From Ilumatobacter sp. (GTDB lineage: Bacteria > Actinomycetota > Acidimicrobiia > Acidimicrobiales > Ilumatobacteraceae), in assembly GCA_007693335.1 (NCBI GenBank), contig REDU01000098.1, positions 1 to 56,334 on the forward strand: a DNA stretch of 56,334 nt. The letters run 5' to 3'. A program made the translations under genes and the position numbers. The notes beneath the pieces were generated by a model, which was given only the letters and a program-made list of their open reading frames with translations, ran no database searches and was not told where the DNA came from. Shown here in pieces: positions 1 to 7,462 of this stretch (positions are counted from its first letter, which is position 1; each line of letters opens with the position of its first letter).

Positions 1-185
1 GCGGTCGGCAGTCGGCGGTCGTGACGACTCTCGCCTCCAGACGATCCGGGAACTGCCACCGACCGCCGGCTTGCTGATGTTCGGTCGTCCAAGGCGGGCG
101 CGAGAATCCGGACTGCGGCCCTTTGGCCCTACCAGCTCGGTTCGTCGTTCCCGAGGCTGGTTCCTCGCGAGCGAGGACGACCGCA

Positions 186-1436
186 ATGTTGAGCTCTCAG
201 CACCCCCCGACGAAGCTGCTCACGTGGGTCGGCGGCGCACTCGCGGTCGCCGCAGCTGCCACAGCAGTGCTCTCCCGACCGTTCGCTGCGCCGCGACGAT
301 CCCCCGTCGCATCCCATCCTCCATCGATCTACGGACCCGACGCCGCGGGAGCACCGGTGGTGTCCCCGTTCCACTTCGACATCCAACCGATGCGGGCGCT
401 CGCGCTGTTCAACTTCGAGCGTGACCCCGACTCTGTCTACAAGGGCTTGGAGCCACAGGCATTCGACGACGACGTGCACGGCCGGGGCCTGCTGGTGATC
501 GGCTGGCGCGTCGACGGTCGCGTCGACGTGTTCCATGACCCGGACCTCCGGTTGGACCCCGCCACCTACGCGATCGCAGGCGCGGGTCTCCACCGAATGG
601 AGGCGCGTGACCTCAGCGACGGTCGCGTCGAACTGGGGCCGACCGGCGCGTCGATCGATCTCGCCTTCACCGACCTCGACGACCGCCCGATCCAGCTGAT
701 GGTGAGCGAGACCGATACCCGTCCTCGACGTCCGTTCGGGTTGCTCGCCCCGATGGGCGACGCGTCGACCGATCCGCCGGCGCTCCCGCTGGTCTACGCC
801 AAGGACTTCTATTTCGTCCGCCGATCTGGAGCCGAGATTCGCATCGAGATCGACGGGCGGAGGCACCGCAGCGACTCCCTCCCACTGCTGCTCGACAGCA
901 CCTGGATGCACTTCGTGCGGTATTCGGCAACTCCGTTCGTCGCGTTGTGGAACCACCGCGACCACCACACCGCCGATGTCCTCGCCTGCTCGGGAGTCAC
1001 CGCTGAAGCCGGCGGTGCGCGCTACGAACTGCGAGCCAACGGCCCGTTCCGTGAGATCCAGTGCATGACGCGCCGCGAGGGTGACCAACACGTCACGGTC
1101 GAGTTCGCCCCGGCGTTCCCGCAGCTCTTCGCCCTGCGCGACGGCGCCAGCGTCGACGGTTCGTTCCGTGTTTCCACCGCGCCGCCGGCCGGCGTGGTGA
1201 CCGGCACCTGGCAGGTCGTTCGACAAGGCCGACGTGCCGAGATCGACGTCGTCCCCTCCGGTGGCTGGACACCGGGGGACGCGCAGCCCATGGCCCGCTT
1301 CCTGTTCCGGGTGATCGCGGTGTTCCGGTCCTGGCCGACCACCTACCGCTGGAACGGAACCGTCGAGTTGCCCGCGCCGGTCGAGGACGTGGGTGCCTCG
1401 ACGCCTCTCACCTCGAGGTGGGAGCGCGTCCGTTGA
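186..1436 (+). CDS. Membrane-anchored or exported protein of unknown function
   Basis: I do not recognise the family. The ATG at 186 gives 416 residues; the frame is open further upstream but only with a TTG start at 123, so the ATG is preferred. Residues about 11-30 form one hydrophobic stretch rich in Ala, Val and Gly (LLTWVGGALAVAAAATAVL), followed by Arg-Pro-rich sequence, which fits a signal anchor or an uncleaved signal peptide. The remainder is a soluble, Asp- and Arg-rich domain with many beta-type segments and aromatic clusters (KDFYFVRRSG, WNHRDHHTADV). A second ATG at 390 (MRALALFNFE) would remove the membrane segment. No catalytic motif is evident. It stands alone, upstream of the toxin-antitoxin pair. 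Coding status is well supported by third-position GC; function is unknown. Confidence 0.6.
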   Translation: MLSSQHPPTKLLTWVGGALAVAAAATAVLSRPFAAPRRSPVASHPPSIYGPDAAGAPVVSPFHFDIQPMRALALFNFERDPDSVYKGLEPQAFDDDVHGRGLLVIGWRVDGRVDVFHDPDLRLDPATYAIAGAGLHRMEARDLSDGRVELGPTGASIDLAFTDLDDRPIQLMVSETDTRPRRPFGLLAPMGDASTDPPALPLVYAKDFYFVRRSGAEIRIEIDGRRHRSDSLPLLLDSTWMHFVRYSATPFVALWNHRDHHTADVLACSGVTAEAGGARYELRANGPFREIQCMTRREGDQHVTVEFAPAFPQLFALRDGASVDGSFRVSTAPPAGVVTGTWQVVRQGRRAEIDVVPSGGWTPGDAQPMARFLFRVIAVFRSWPTTYRWNGTVELPAPVEDVGASTPLTSRWERVR

Positions 1437-1503
1437 CGTTGTGATCCGAGCAGAGCAGCCGGCGGCCCCGCCGTTCTGGACACATCCACCACCACGACGC
1501 CCA

Positions 1504-1538
1504 CCACCCGATCCGTCGATCAGCTGATCACCGGGTGG
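1504..1538. repeat. Imperfect hairpin in the 1437-1722 gap
   Basis: The gap between the first gene and the antitoxin has no convincing gene. It contains the inverted pair CCACCCG (1504-1510) and CGGGTGG (1532-1538), enclosing a perfect 12-bp palindrome GATCAGCTGATC (1518-1529). There is no T-run after it, so a classical intrinsic terminator is not obvious. It could be an actinobacterial U-less terminator for the upstream gene, or a protein-binding site. Confidence 0.3.
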
Positions 1539-1704
1539 AACACCCGATCGCCTCGTTGCGGTCCACCACCCGAACTCTTCGTCAGGGCGTGTGAACGGCC
1601 ATCACCGCCATTCACCGGCACTCTCGCCGCGCTCCGGAAGGCGCGTTTGCGCACCCGAATCCGCGACCAATCGAACGTGGCCGAGCGGCGCAGCGCCCGC
1701 CGTC

Positions 1705-1724
1705 ATGACTACAATAGAGGTCAT
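1705..1724 (+). promoter_or_regulatory. Leaderless promoter and overlapping operator of the toxin-antitoxin pair
   Basis: A TACAAT -10 hexamer (1710-1715) lies exactly 7 nt before the ATG at 1723, so the transcript probably begins at or next to the start codon. The arms ATGAC (1705-1709) and GTCAT (1720-1724) form an inverted repeat with a 10-nt spacer that encloses the -10 box. This fits antitoxin autorepression at the promoter, which is standard for Phd/YefM and RelB families. No strong -35 box is visible. Confidence 0.5.
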
Positions 1725-1995
1725 GTCAGAGACATTGCCGTTGGCGAACGTGAAGTCCCGGTTCTCCGAGATCGTCGACCGAGTCGAGCACACCCACGAC
1801 CGAATCGTGGTCACCCGGAACGGACGCCCAGCAGCAGTGATGATCAGCCCGGACGACCTTGCGTCGCTCGAAGACACACTCGAGTTGCTCTCCGACCCGG
1901 CCGCGATGACGGAGCTCGCCGAGGCGCGTCGCGCCCACGCAGACGGCGACTACGTGACCGGTGACGAACTGAGGGCACAGCTCCCAACCACGTGA
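1723..1995 (+). CDS. Antitoxin, Phd/YefM family
   Basis: This is a 90-residue antitoxin partnered with the downstream toxin. The N-terminal sequence MSETLPLANVKSRFSEIVD followed by RIVVTRNGRPAAVMISPDDL is the usual Phd/YefM DNA-binding fold, with the conserved Asn-Gly-Arg-Pro-Ala turn. The acidic, flexible C-terminal third would wrap and neutralise the toxin. The ATG at 1723 was chosen because a -10 box sits 7 nt upstream and homologues begin at this point; the frame stays open upstream, including an ATG at 1705. The stop overlaps the toxin GTG by 4 bp (GTGA), which implies translational coupling. In known systems the antitoxin, alone or with the toxin, represses its own promoter, and a matching dyad is present. 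Confidence 0.88.
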   Translation: MSETLPLANVKSRFSEIVDRVEHTHDRIVVTRNGRPAAVMISPDDLASLEDTLELLSDPAAMTELAEARRAHADGDYVTGDELRAQLPTT

Positions 1996-2273
1996 TCGAC
2001 GACGACAACGCCTACGAACTGCGAGTCACCGGTCCCGCCCAGCGACAACTGGCCCGACTCCCTGAGAGCACAGCCGCCGCGATCGTCGAGTTCATGCTCA
2101 CTGCGCTCGTCCAGAACCCCCATCGTGTCGGAGGACGGTTGCAGCGAGAACTCGCAGGGCTCCACTCCGCCCGCCGCGGTGCGTACCGGGTCGTGTACGA
2201 GATCGATGACGACGTACGAGCCGTGATCGTGCTGCGGATCGACCACCGCTCCAACGTCTATCGCTCGCTCTGA
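1992..2273 (+). CDS. Toxin, RelE/ParE superfamily
   Basis: This is a 93-residue RelE-like toxin. It has the family pattern YELRVTGPAQRQLARLP at the start, then a helical region, then GRLQRELAGLHSARRGAYRVVYEID, then a terminal IVLRIDHRSNVYRSL. The RGAYRVVYEI strand and the late Arg/His/Tyr residues (RIDHRSNVYR) occupy positions used for ribosome-dependent mRNA cleavage in RelE/YoeB relatives. Translation starts at GTG 1992 inside the antitoxin stop, a coupled arrangement typical of the class. The product is predicted to cut mRNA in the ribosomal A site; a ParE-like gyrase activity cannot be excluded because the two share a fold. Confidence 0.87.
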   Translation: MIDDDNAYELRVTGPAQRQLARLPESTAAAIVEFMLTALVQNPHRVGGRLQRELAGLHSARRGAYRVVYEIDDDVRAVIVLRIDHRSNVYRSL

Positions 2274-2328
2274 GAAATCGAGGGACGTATCGCACGTCAG
2301 GGTGAGTGAGTACCTGGACCTGGACCTC

Positions 2329-2775
2329 TCAGCTGCGCTGCTCGTACAACGGGGCTCGGAACGGCCACGCCTCGGCCAACCACGACGACACCGTCTCCCA
2401 CAGCACCACGTCGAGTTCGGCGCGGCTCGCCCTGACCCAGGACCTGGCCTCGACATCGTGACCGCCGTCGTCGGCCGGGTACAGATAGACGCACCCGATC
2501 ACCTCGTCGCCGTCCAGTACCGAATAGGTGAACCCGGTTCGAGCCGCGAAGTCCTCGGCGTGCCGCACGAGGTCGGCCAGGTTCTGCTCGGCCGACATCT
2601 CCGTCGGCCACGACCCGTGAGGGAAACCAGGCGTGGCCCGGATGTGGGCGATGCTCGACATCCAGGCCTGGTGGTCGCGCTCGTTGTGCTCGGGTCCCAG
2701 GGGCTCCAACCGGATCCGGTCGGTCGCCAACCCGCGTGGCACCACGAATCCATCGGGGACGAATGGTGTCGACAC
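2329..2775 (-). CDS. GNAT-family N-acetyltransferase
   Basis: A predicted 148-residue acetyltransferase. The middle carries the GNAT core: FTYSVLDGDEVIGCVYLYP on strands beta3-beta4, followed by an Arg-rich acetyl-CoA region (ARSWVRASRAELDVVLWETV). The terminal WPFRAPLYEQRS resembles small-molecule acetyltransferases of the RimJ-like branch. The frame is open upstream to 2895, but the GTG at 2775 is preferred: it is preceded by TATCGT (complement of 2784-2789) with an 8-nt spacing, a leaderless arrangement seen elsewhere here, and the extra N-terminus is Arg-rich and non-domain-like. The substrate is unknown. It is transcribed away from the DUF1971 gene's promoter region and is not obviously part of an operon. 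Confidence 0.75.
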   Translation of the reverse strand: MSTPFVPDGFVVPRGLATDRIRLEPLGPEHNERDHQAWMSSIAHIRATPGFPHGSWPTEMSAEQNLADLVRHAEDFAARTGFTYSVLDGDEVIGCVYLYPADDGGHDVEARSWVRASRAELDVVLWETVSSWLAEAWPFRAPLYEQRS

Positions 2776-2924
2776 GAGACGACACGATAGGACCGCCGGC
2801 CGGGCCACCGCCGACGGTTTCGCGACCATGGGAACGCCCTGGCGTTCTCGGACGCGCTCGGCGCGGCGACGTGTCCGATCGGCGCTCCGCCTCACTCGAG
2901 CCTCGCGTTGCTGCCTTCCGGGGG

Positions 2925-3224
2925 CTACCGGGACGCGTCGGGTTCCCGGAAGAACTGGATGTAGAGGATCGCGTCGGTGGATGGCTCCACCTGGTGCTCG
3001 ACGCCGGGGACGATCACCGCACTCTCACCCGACTCGAGTCGGACATCTCGGGGCGCGTCACCTTCGAGTTCGGTGAAGCGCACGCTGCCGCTCTCGACCC
3101 GGACCTCGGCCCACACCGCCGTTCGGTGCGACGCCGCCAACGACGCAGGGAGTGTCGTGTGGTCGAAGCGAGGCGTTCGGCGGGCCTCCACCAGATCGTG
3201 GGGAAGCACTGCGTCGGTCATCAT
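2925..3224 (-). CDS. DUF1971 (TehB/YeaR-like) cupin-fold protein
   Basis: A 99-residue single-domain protein. The pattern VEARRTPRFDHTTLPASL then HRTAVWAEVRVESGSVRF and SAVIVPGVEHQVEP matches DUF1971, the domain found in E. coli YeaR and fused to some TehB proteins. YeaR is induced by nitrate, nitrite and nitric oxide, so a stress role is plausible by analogy. Translation probably begins at ATG 3224 (a second ATG follows directly at 3221): AAAGGGA lies just upstream as a ribosome binding site, and the longer frame to 3275 adds non-conserved residues. It is divergent from the cupin gene, with both promoters in an AT-rich patch near 3304-3322. Confidence 0.75.
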   Translation of the reverse strand: MMTDAVLPHDLVEARRTPRFDHTTLPASLAASHRTAVWAEVRVESGSVRFTELEGDAPRDVRLESGESAVIVPGVEHQVEPSTDAILYIQFFREPDASR

Positions 3225-3303
3225 GAACGTCCCTTTCGTGTCGGTCGATCGAGAAACGGGCGTCCACACGTCCACCTGGTCCCGTGGCGCCGTCCGATCA
3301 TTA

Positions 3304-3322
3304 TTCTATGTCCTGATATATT
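3304..3322. promoter_or_regulatory. Divergent promoter patch, unusually AT-rich
   Basis: In an otherwise very GC-rich region this short patch is AT-rich. On the minus strand TAGAAT (complement of 3304-3309) is a good -10 box for the DUF1971 gene. On the plus strand TATATT (3317-3322) sits 6 nt before the ATG at 3329 and suits a leaderless transcript towards the cupin. The same TAGAAT box recurs upstream of the Cys-rich regulator gene at 4464-4469, hinting that the three genes share control. Confidence 0.45.
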
Positions 3323-3328
3323 TAGTGG

Positions 3329-3388
3329 ATGACCACCATCGCCGCACCGTCCGCCGCCGGGACAGCGCCCGCTGGCGACGCAACATGA
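3329..3388 (+). CDS. Possible 19-codon leader peptide upstream of the cupin gene
   Basis: An ATG at 3329, placed 6 nt after a TATATT box, opens a 19-codon frame (MTTIAAPSAAGTAPAGDAT). Its TGA overlaps the cupin ATG as ATGA at 3385-3388. This is the geometry of a leaderless upstream ORF that delivers ribosomes to the next gene by re-initiation. The peptide is Ala/Thr/Pro-rich with no recognisable function and is too short for composition tests. It may be a real coupling leader, or the true transcription start may differ. Confidence 0.35.
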   Translation: MTTIAAPSAAGTAPAGDAT

Positions 3389-3768
3389 ACGGGCCCCACC
3401 ACACGCCAGGACCGATCGGTGTCACCGTCGCCGATCTCGGATCCCTGTCGCCCGCCGGCGGTCCGGGCGCAGTGTGGAGCCTGCCCCACGGCGGTGACCT
3501 CGACGCCAACCTCGTCCGACTCCGCCCCGGCGACACCATCGACGACCACATCAACGACGACGTCGACGTGTTGATGTTCGTCCAGTCCGGTGGTGGCGCA
3601 CTGGTCGTCGACGACACCGAGCATCCACTGCGCAGCGATGTGCTCGCCCTCGTCCCCAAAGGGTCACGACGGCGCATCACCGCCGGACCCAAGGGTGTCT
3701 TCTACCTCAGCGTGCACCACCGCCGGGGCCCGCTCACCATCACCCCGACGTCGGTGCGGGGACGCTGA
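3385..3768 (+). CDS. Small cupin-domain protein
   Basis: A 127-residue beta-barrel protein. It shows the two cupin motifs: GDTIDDHINDDVDVLMFVQSG (motif 1) and SDVLALVPKGSRRRI with a later FYLSVHHRRGP (motif 2 region). His and Asp/Glu residues suitable for metal binding are present, though the spacing deviates from the classical G(X)5HXH(X)3,4E(X)6G. The start at ATG 3385 overlaps the possible leader peptide stop. Its 3' end overlaps the convergent regulator gene by 29 bp (3740-3768). Sitting between DUF1971 and a Cys-rich regulator, it may be a sensor or detoxification protein; the substrate is unknown. Confidence 0.7.
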   Translation: MNGPHHTPGPIGVTVADLGSLSPAGGPGAVWSLPHGGDLDANLVRLRPGDTIDDHINDDVDVLMFVQSGGGALVVDDTEHPLRSDVLALVPKGSRRRITAGPKGVFYLSVHHRRGPLTITPTSVRGR

Positions 3769-4426
3769 CCGCCTCGGCCGTCTCGACCACGCGACAGCGC
3801 AGCCGGCACTGGGCTCGCCGCGGATCGCGTGGCGCGAGTTCGTCGATCACGATCCCTCCCACCTCCTCGGCCACCCCGTACGCGAGACCGAGGTGCAGCT
3901 GACAGATCGTGTCGGGGTCGGCCAACGCTGCGCTCTCGAACGGACATGTCTGCAGGGTGATCTCGATCACGTCACCGTCGCGTGACACCGACGGCTCGAA
4001 TCCGTGACGGGCCATCCGCTCGACCAGCTCGGCCACGGGCTCCACCGTTCGCCCGGTCCCCAGCCGTTCGCGGTGACCGGCCCGGCGCCCGACCTCGATC
4101 GGGGAATCGCCCGTCCGGATGATCTCGCTCAGCATCAACGACAGGCGCTCGTACGGTCCGGTCACACCCCACCGGCTCTCCGTCGACGGATCGACCGTGT
4201 AGTGCAGACGAGGCCGGCCGCGACCGGTCGACTTCTCGACGCCCTCGATGAGAAGCTCGGCATCGACCAGCTTGCCGAGGTGCTGACGCACAGCGTTGTG
4301 ATTCAGCTGGACGTGATCGGTGAGCTCCGCCACCCCGACACGACGGCCCGCCGCCACCACGTACCGGAAGATCTCGTGCCGGGTCGGATCTCCCAACGCT
4401 CGTGCCTGACGCTGGAGGTCAACCAC
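3740..4426 (-). CDS. ArsR-like HTH regulator with Cys-rich (possible Fe-S) C-terminal domain
   Basis: A predicted 228-residue repressor or activator. Residues about 5-75 form a winged helix: ARALGDPTRHEIFRYVV, then VGVAELTDHVQLNHNAVRQHLGKL, then GRGRPRLHYTV, as in the COG2345/SufR-like branch. The C-terminal domain has four cysteines in a CPF-X11-CQLHLGLAYG pattern followed by CRLRC near the end, as in SufR-type regulators that hold an Fe-S cluster. The frame is open to 4591 but the GTG at 4426 begins just before the HTH and lies about 30 nt after a TAGAAT -10 box (4464-4469). It probably controls the neighbouring DUF1971 and cupin genes. Cluster binding is inferred from Cys spacing only. Confidence 0.75.
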   Translation of the reverse strand: MVDLQRQARALGDPTRHEIFRYVVAAGRRVGVAELTDHVQLNHNAVRQHLGKLVDAELLIEGVEKSTGRGRPRLHYTVDPSTESRWGVTGPYERLSLMLSEIIRTGDSPIEVGRRAGHRERLGTGRTVEPVAELVERMARHGFEPSVSRDGDVIEITLQTCPFESAALADPDTICQLHLGLAYGVAEEVGGIVIDELAPRDPRRAQCRLRCRVVETAEAVSVPAPTSG

Positions 4427-4463
4427 AGGACGGACCCACCGAGGCTGTTCGCTCCATCGCTCA

Positions 4464-4469
4464 ATTCTA
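4464..4469 (-). promoter_or_regulatory. -10 element of the Cys-rich regulator gene
   Basis: TAGAAT on the minus strand, the same hexamer found upstream of the DUF1971 gene at 3304-3309. It lies about 38 nt before the chosen GTG start. The surrounding sequence is locally AT-rich compared with the rest of the region. Confidence 0.4.
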
Positions 4470-4559
4470 ACAAACGATCGAAGAACGGGATGGCTCAACG
4501 AACATCCCACCGACGACGAGCTCCGGGAGTTGCCCACCGGATCGGCCGTCGCGCTCCGC

Positions 4560-4691
4560 ATGCGCCGATCCGGCGCGACCGAGACCGACATCGCGCTCGC
4601 GCTCGGGATCGAGGTCGACGCAGTGCCCGCCGCACTCCAGGTCGCGACGGCCGAGCTGACGGCGCTCCGACGCCCCGACGATGCGATCTAG
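4560..4691 (+). CDS. Possible small HTH-like protein upstream of the LuxR-type regulator
   Basis: A short plus-strand frame with GC-rich third positions ends at TAG 4689-4691. From ATG 4560 it encodes 43 residues (MRRSGATETDIALALGIEVD then AVPAALQVATAELTALRRP), resembling the recognition part of a sigma-like or response-regulator HTH: TETDIALALGIEVDAVPAAL. The coding-like sequence extends upstream without a stop (DDELRELPTGSAVALR precedes the ATG), with only a TTG at 4530 as an alternative start, so the true start is unclear. It lies 9 bp before the LuxR-type gene. It could be a real microprotein or a decayed HTH gene. Confidence 0.35.
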   Translation: MRRSGATETDIALALGIEVDAVPAALQVATAELTALRRPDDAI

Positions 4692-4700
4692 GCTCCGGTC

Positions 4701-7382
4701 ATGGTCCGGCCCGTCGCGCCCGACGGACCTCCCGGGCCGGCGCCGCCCGGGGGTCTGGTCGGACGCGTCGCCGAACTCGACCTGGCCGTGCGGTCCGTCC
4801 ACGATCGCGGTCAGGTCCTGATCACCGGCGAGGCCGGTATCGGCAAGACCAGCCTCCTCCATGCCGCCGTGACCGAGCTCGACTCGGACGGGTTCCGGTG
4901 CTTCGTCGCCACTGCGACCGCCGGGCTGAGCGAGCATCCCCTGGCCAGCCTGGGCCACCTCCTCGGCGACATCGCAGGCGGCGCGCCCCACGATCTCGAA
5001 CGACGGGCCGTCGAGGCCCTGCGCCGACTCGCTCCCGGCTCGAGCGGCGTACTGGTACTCGACGACGTCCAGGTCCTCGACCCGTGGTCGCTGCACGCCA
5101 TCGTGAGCGCACGGGTGACGGATGGCCCGCGACTCCTCGTGGCGGCACGGAGCAGTGGACCGCTCAGCGACGCAGTCGCGACGATCGGTCGCACCCCCGG
5201 TACCCGAATCGAGTTGCAGCGACTGTCAGCGAACGAGACCGCCGAACTGGCCGGGATCGAGCTCGGTGCCCCACTCGACACCGTGAGTGCCGCCCGCATC
5301 CACGACGCCACGGACGGGCTCCCCCTCGCCGTGGCCGAGCTGATCCGCTACGCCAAGCGCTCTGGTTCGCTGACGCTCAGAGCCGGGCTCTGGCGGTGGA
5401 CGTCGGATGCACAGATCGATCAGCGGCTCGCCGAGCTGCTGGGGCTGCGGGTCGAGAGCCTGACGTGCGACGCCCGCGATGTGCTCGAGCTGCTCTGCAT
5501 GGTCGACCACCTGCCCATCGGCATCGTGAACGAGGTGATACCCGGGGTCGACCTGGCCGAGCTGGAGGGCCAGCGGCTGGTGAGGCTCGCCGCACGACCA
5601 GGTTGGGTCGCGCCGGCCCATCCGCTCCTCCGCGACGCGTGCCTCACGCGCCTCGAACCACTTCGGCGCCGCTCCCTGCTGGAACGGCTCGTCCGTGCCC
5701 TCGCGGCCAGCGATGATCACGATCCGGAGCTGGAGCGTCGACGCGTGATCACGTCGGTCGAGATCGGCGAGCCGGTCGAGCACGAGGCGCTCGTCGCAAC
5801 CGTCACCTGGGGTTCGGCCCACGGCCTCTGGGCGCTGATGGGCCCGGTGATGGCCAGGGCCTGGGAGGAGTGCCCGAATGCGGTCACCGGCCTCGCTCAC
5901 GGCGAGGCGCTCTACTGGACGGGCCGGATGGAGGAAGCTGCGCGGGTGCTCGACACCGCCGAGCGACTGTGCCGGTCGGACTCGGAGCGGGTCGAGCTGG
6001 CCCTCGCACGAGCTCGCACCCTCAACGTGGGCCTCGACCGATGGGACGACGCCGTGGACGCGCGGGAACAGATGTGGGTGTCGATCACCGATCCGGTGTT
6101 GCGGCTCGACGTGATGGCCGCAGAGGCGTACGAGCTCGTCCACCGGGGCGAGGCGGCGGCCGTGATCGACCTGCTGCAGCAGATCCCCGACGCTCCCCTC
6201 GACCACCACGGGTTCCGGGCCGCCCGGTACCGGCTCACCCAGGCGACCGTGGGGGCGTTCGGGGTGGCCGGCCGTACACAGGACATGGAAGCCGAGTACG
6301 GGGTGCACCTGGACGGCAGGGACGATGTCGGAGCGACACACCCGCTCGCATCGACGGCAGCCGATGTGTGGTGGACGGTGACCGGTCTGATCGCCGGACG
6401 CCGAGCGATGGTGGACGAGACGTTGACGGAGCGGGCCCGGACGTCGATCACGATGGACGACGGCATCACGCGACCGATCTGGGCGCTTCCGGTCGCCGTG
6501 GACCACTGGCTCGCAGGACGCCTCGACCTGGCTGAGCTGTCGGCCCGCGAGGCGCTCGGGATCACAGGAGACGTCCGCACCATCACCCGCTTGGCCCGCC
6601 ACGTGCTCGCCCGCGTGCTCGAACTCCGGGGGCGCTACGCCGAGGCGCTCGAGCTCTGCGCGGAACCCGAGCCGGACGATTTCTTCGCCCTGGTGCGCCA
6701 CTGGGGCGCCGGCATCCGGGAGAACTGCCGGCACGCCACGAGTGGTGGCAGCATCGGCTCCGACGAACGCCGTGCCGCCGTCGAACGGGTGCTGGAGGTC
6801 GCCGACATCCTGCACCAGCAGGCTCAAGTCATGGCCGCTGCCTACATCTGTCACGACACGCTGCGACTCGGCCGACCGAGCGTGGTCGACGCAGGCGCGC
6901 TCGATCGACTCCATGCGTACTCGGCCGAGTGCGACGCACCAACCGTCCATGCGATGGCCACTCATGCCGGTGGTGTGGCCGACCGGGATCCGGCCGCGCT
7001 GCTCGAAGTGGCAACCCGAGTAGCCGACACGGGTGACGGAACCCTCGCGGTGCTGGTGCTGCGCGATGCACTCCCGCTGGCCATGGAGCGACGCGATCAC
7101 GACCTCGTGGTCGAGCTGGAGAACATCCGGGACGGCCTCACAACCAGCGGCTGGAGCGGACCACCGGCACCCTCCCCGTCAGCGGACGATCTCGGGCTGT
7201 CCGCCCGTGAGCTCGAAGTCGCCCGGGCGGCGGCCGCCGGGGCGTCGGATCGGGAGATCGCCCGGGCCCTGACGGTGAGCGTTCGCACGGTGCACGCCCA
7301 TCTGCGATCCGTGTACCGCAAGCTCGACGTGCACCGTCGCGACGAACTCACCAACGTCGTCGCGCTCCGCGATCGGGGCTGA
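4701..7382 (+). CDS. LuxR-family ATPase regulator (LAL/MalT-like)
   Basis: An 893-residue regulator with an N-terminal nucleotide-binding domain and a C-terminal LuxR helix-turn-helix. Walker A is GEAGIGKT (residues 43-50), Walker B is GVLVLDDVQ (about 116-124), and a GLPLAV sensor-like motif follows. The middle is an Ala/Leu/Glu-rich helical region of TPR-like character. The last 65 residues are a clear LuxR domain (LSARELEVARAAAAGASDRE, then VRTVHAHLRSVYRKLDVHRR). No receiver domain is present, so it probably responds to a ligand or protein through the helical region, like MalT. TAGGCT (4689-4694) sits 6 nt upstream of the ATG, suggesting a leaderless transcript. Its target is unknown; the secreted protein just downstream, preceded by paired palindromes, is a candidate. 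Confidence 0.85.
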   Translation: MVRPVAPDGPPGPAPPGGLVGRVAELDLAVRSVHDRGQVLITGEAGIGKTSLLHAAVTELDSDGFRCFVATATAGLSEHPLASLGHLLGDIAGGAPHDLERRAVEALRRLAPGSSGVLVLDDVQVLDPWSLHAIVSARVTDGPRLLVAARSSGPLSDAVATIGRTPGTRIELQRLSANETAELAGIELGAPLDTVSAARIHDATDGLPLAVAELIRYAKRSGSLTLRAGLWRWTSDAQIDQRLAELLGLRVESLTCDARDVLELLCMVDHLPIGIVNEVIPGVDLAELEGQRLVRLAARPGWVAPAHPLLRDACLTRLEPLRRRSLLERLVRALAASDDHDPELERRRVITSVEIGEPVEHEALVATVTWGSAHGLWALMGPVMARAWEECPNAVTGLAHGEALYWTGRMEEAARVLDTAERLCRSDSERVELALARARTLNVGLDRWDDAVDAREQMWVSITDPVLRLDVMAAEAYELVHRGEAAAVIDLLQQIPDAPLDHHGFRAARYRLTQATVGAFGVAGRTQDMEAEYGVHLDGRDDVGATHPLASTAADVWWTVTGLIAGRRAMVDETLTERARTSITMDDGITRPIWALPVAVDHWLAGRLDLAELSAREALGITGDVRTITRLARHVLARVLELRGRYAEALELCAEPEPDDFFALVRHWGAGIRENCRHATSGGSIGSDERRAAVERVLEVADILHQQAQVMAAAYICHDTLRLGRPSVVDAGALDRLHAYSAECDAPTVHAMATHAGGVADRDPAALLEVATRVADTGDGTLAVLVLRDALPLAMERRDHDLVVELENIRDGLTTSGWSGPPAPSPSADDLGLSARELEVARAAAAGASDREIARALTVSVRTVHAHLRSVYRKLDVHRRDELTNVVALRDRG

Positions 7383-7462
7383 CCGACCTGTGAGCCCGGG
7401 ACACGAACTGGGGCGCGACGAACCACTCGTCCCACCCTTTCGACGACGCGCCGAGCAGGTGG

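Noticed and set aside
1-122. Possible gene at the left edge
   Set aside because: No frame shows recognisable protein features and no start with a ribosome site; left unannotated.
5226-7100. Long minus-strand open frame opposite the LuxR-type gene
   Set aside because: Its protein is Arg/His/Gly-rich with no domain; the plus strand encodes a complete Walker A/B and LuxR protein. GC-rich DNA keeps antisense frames open.
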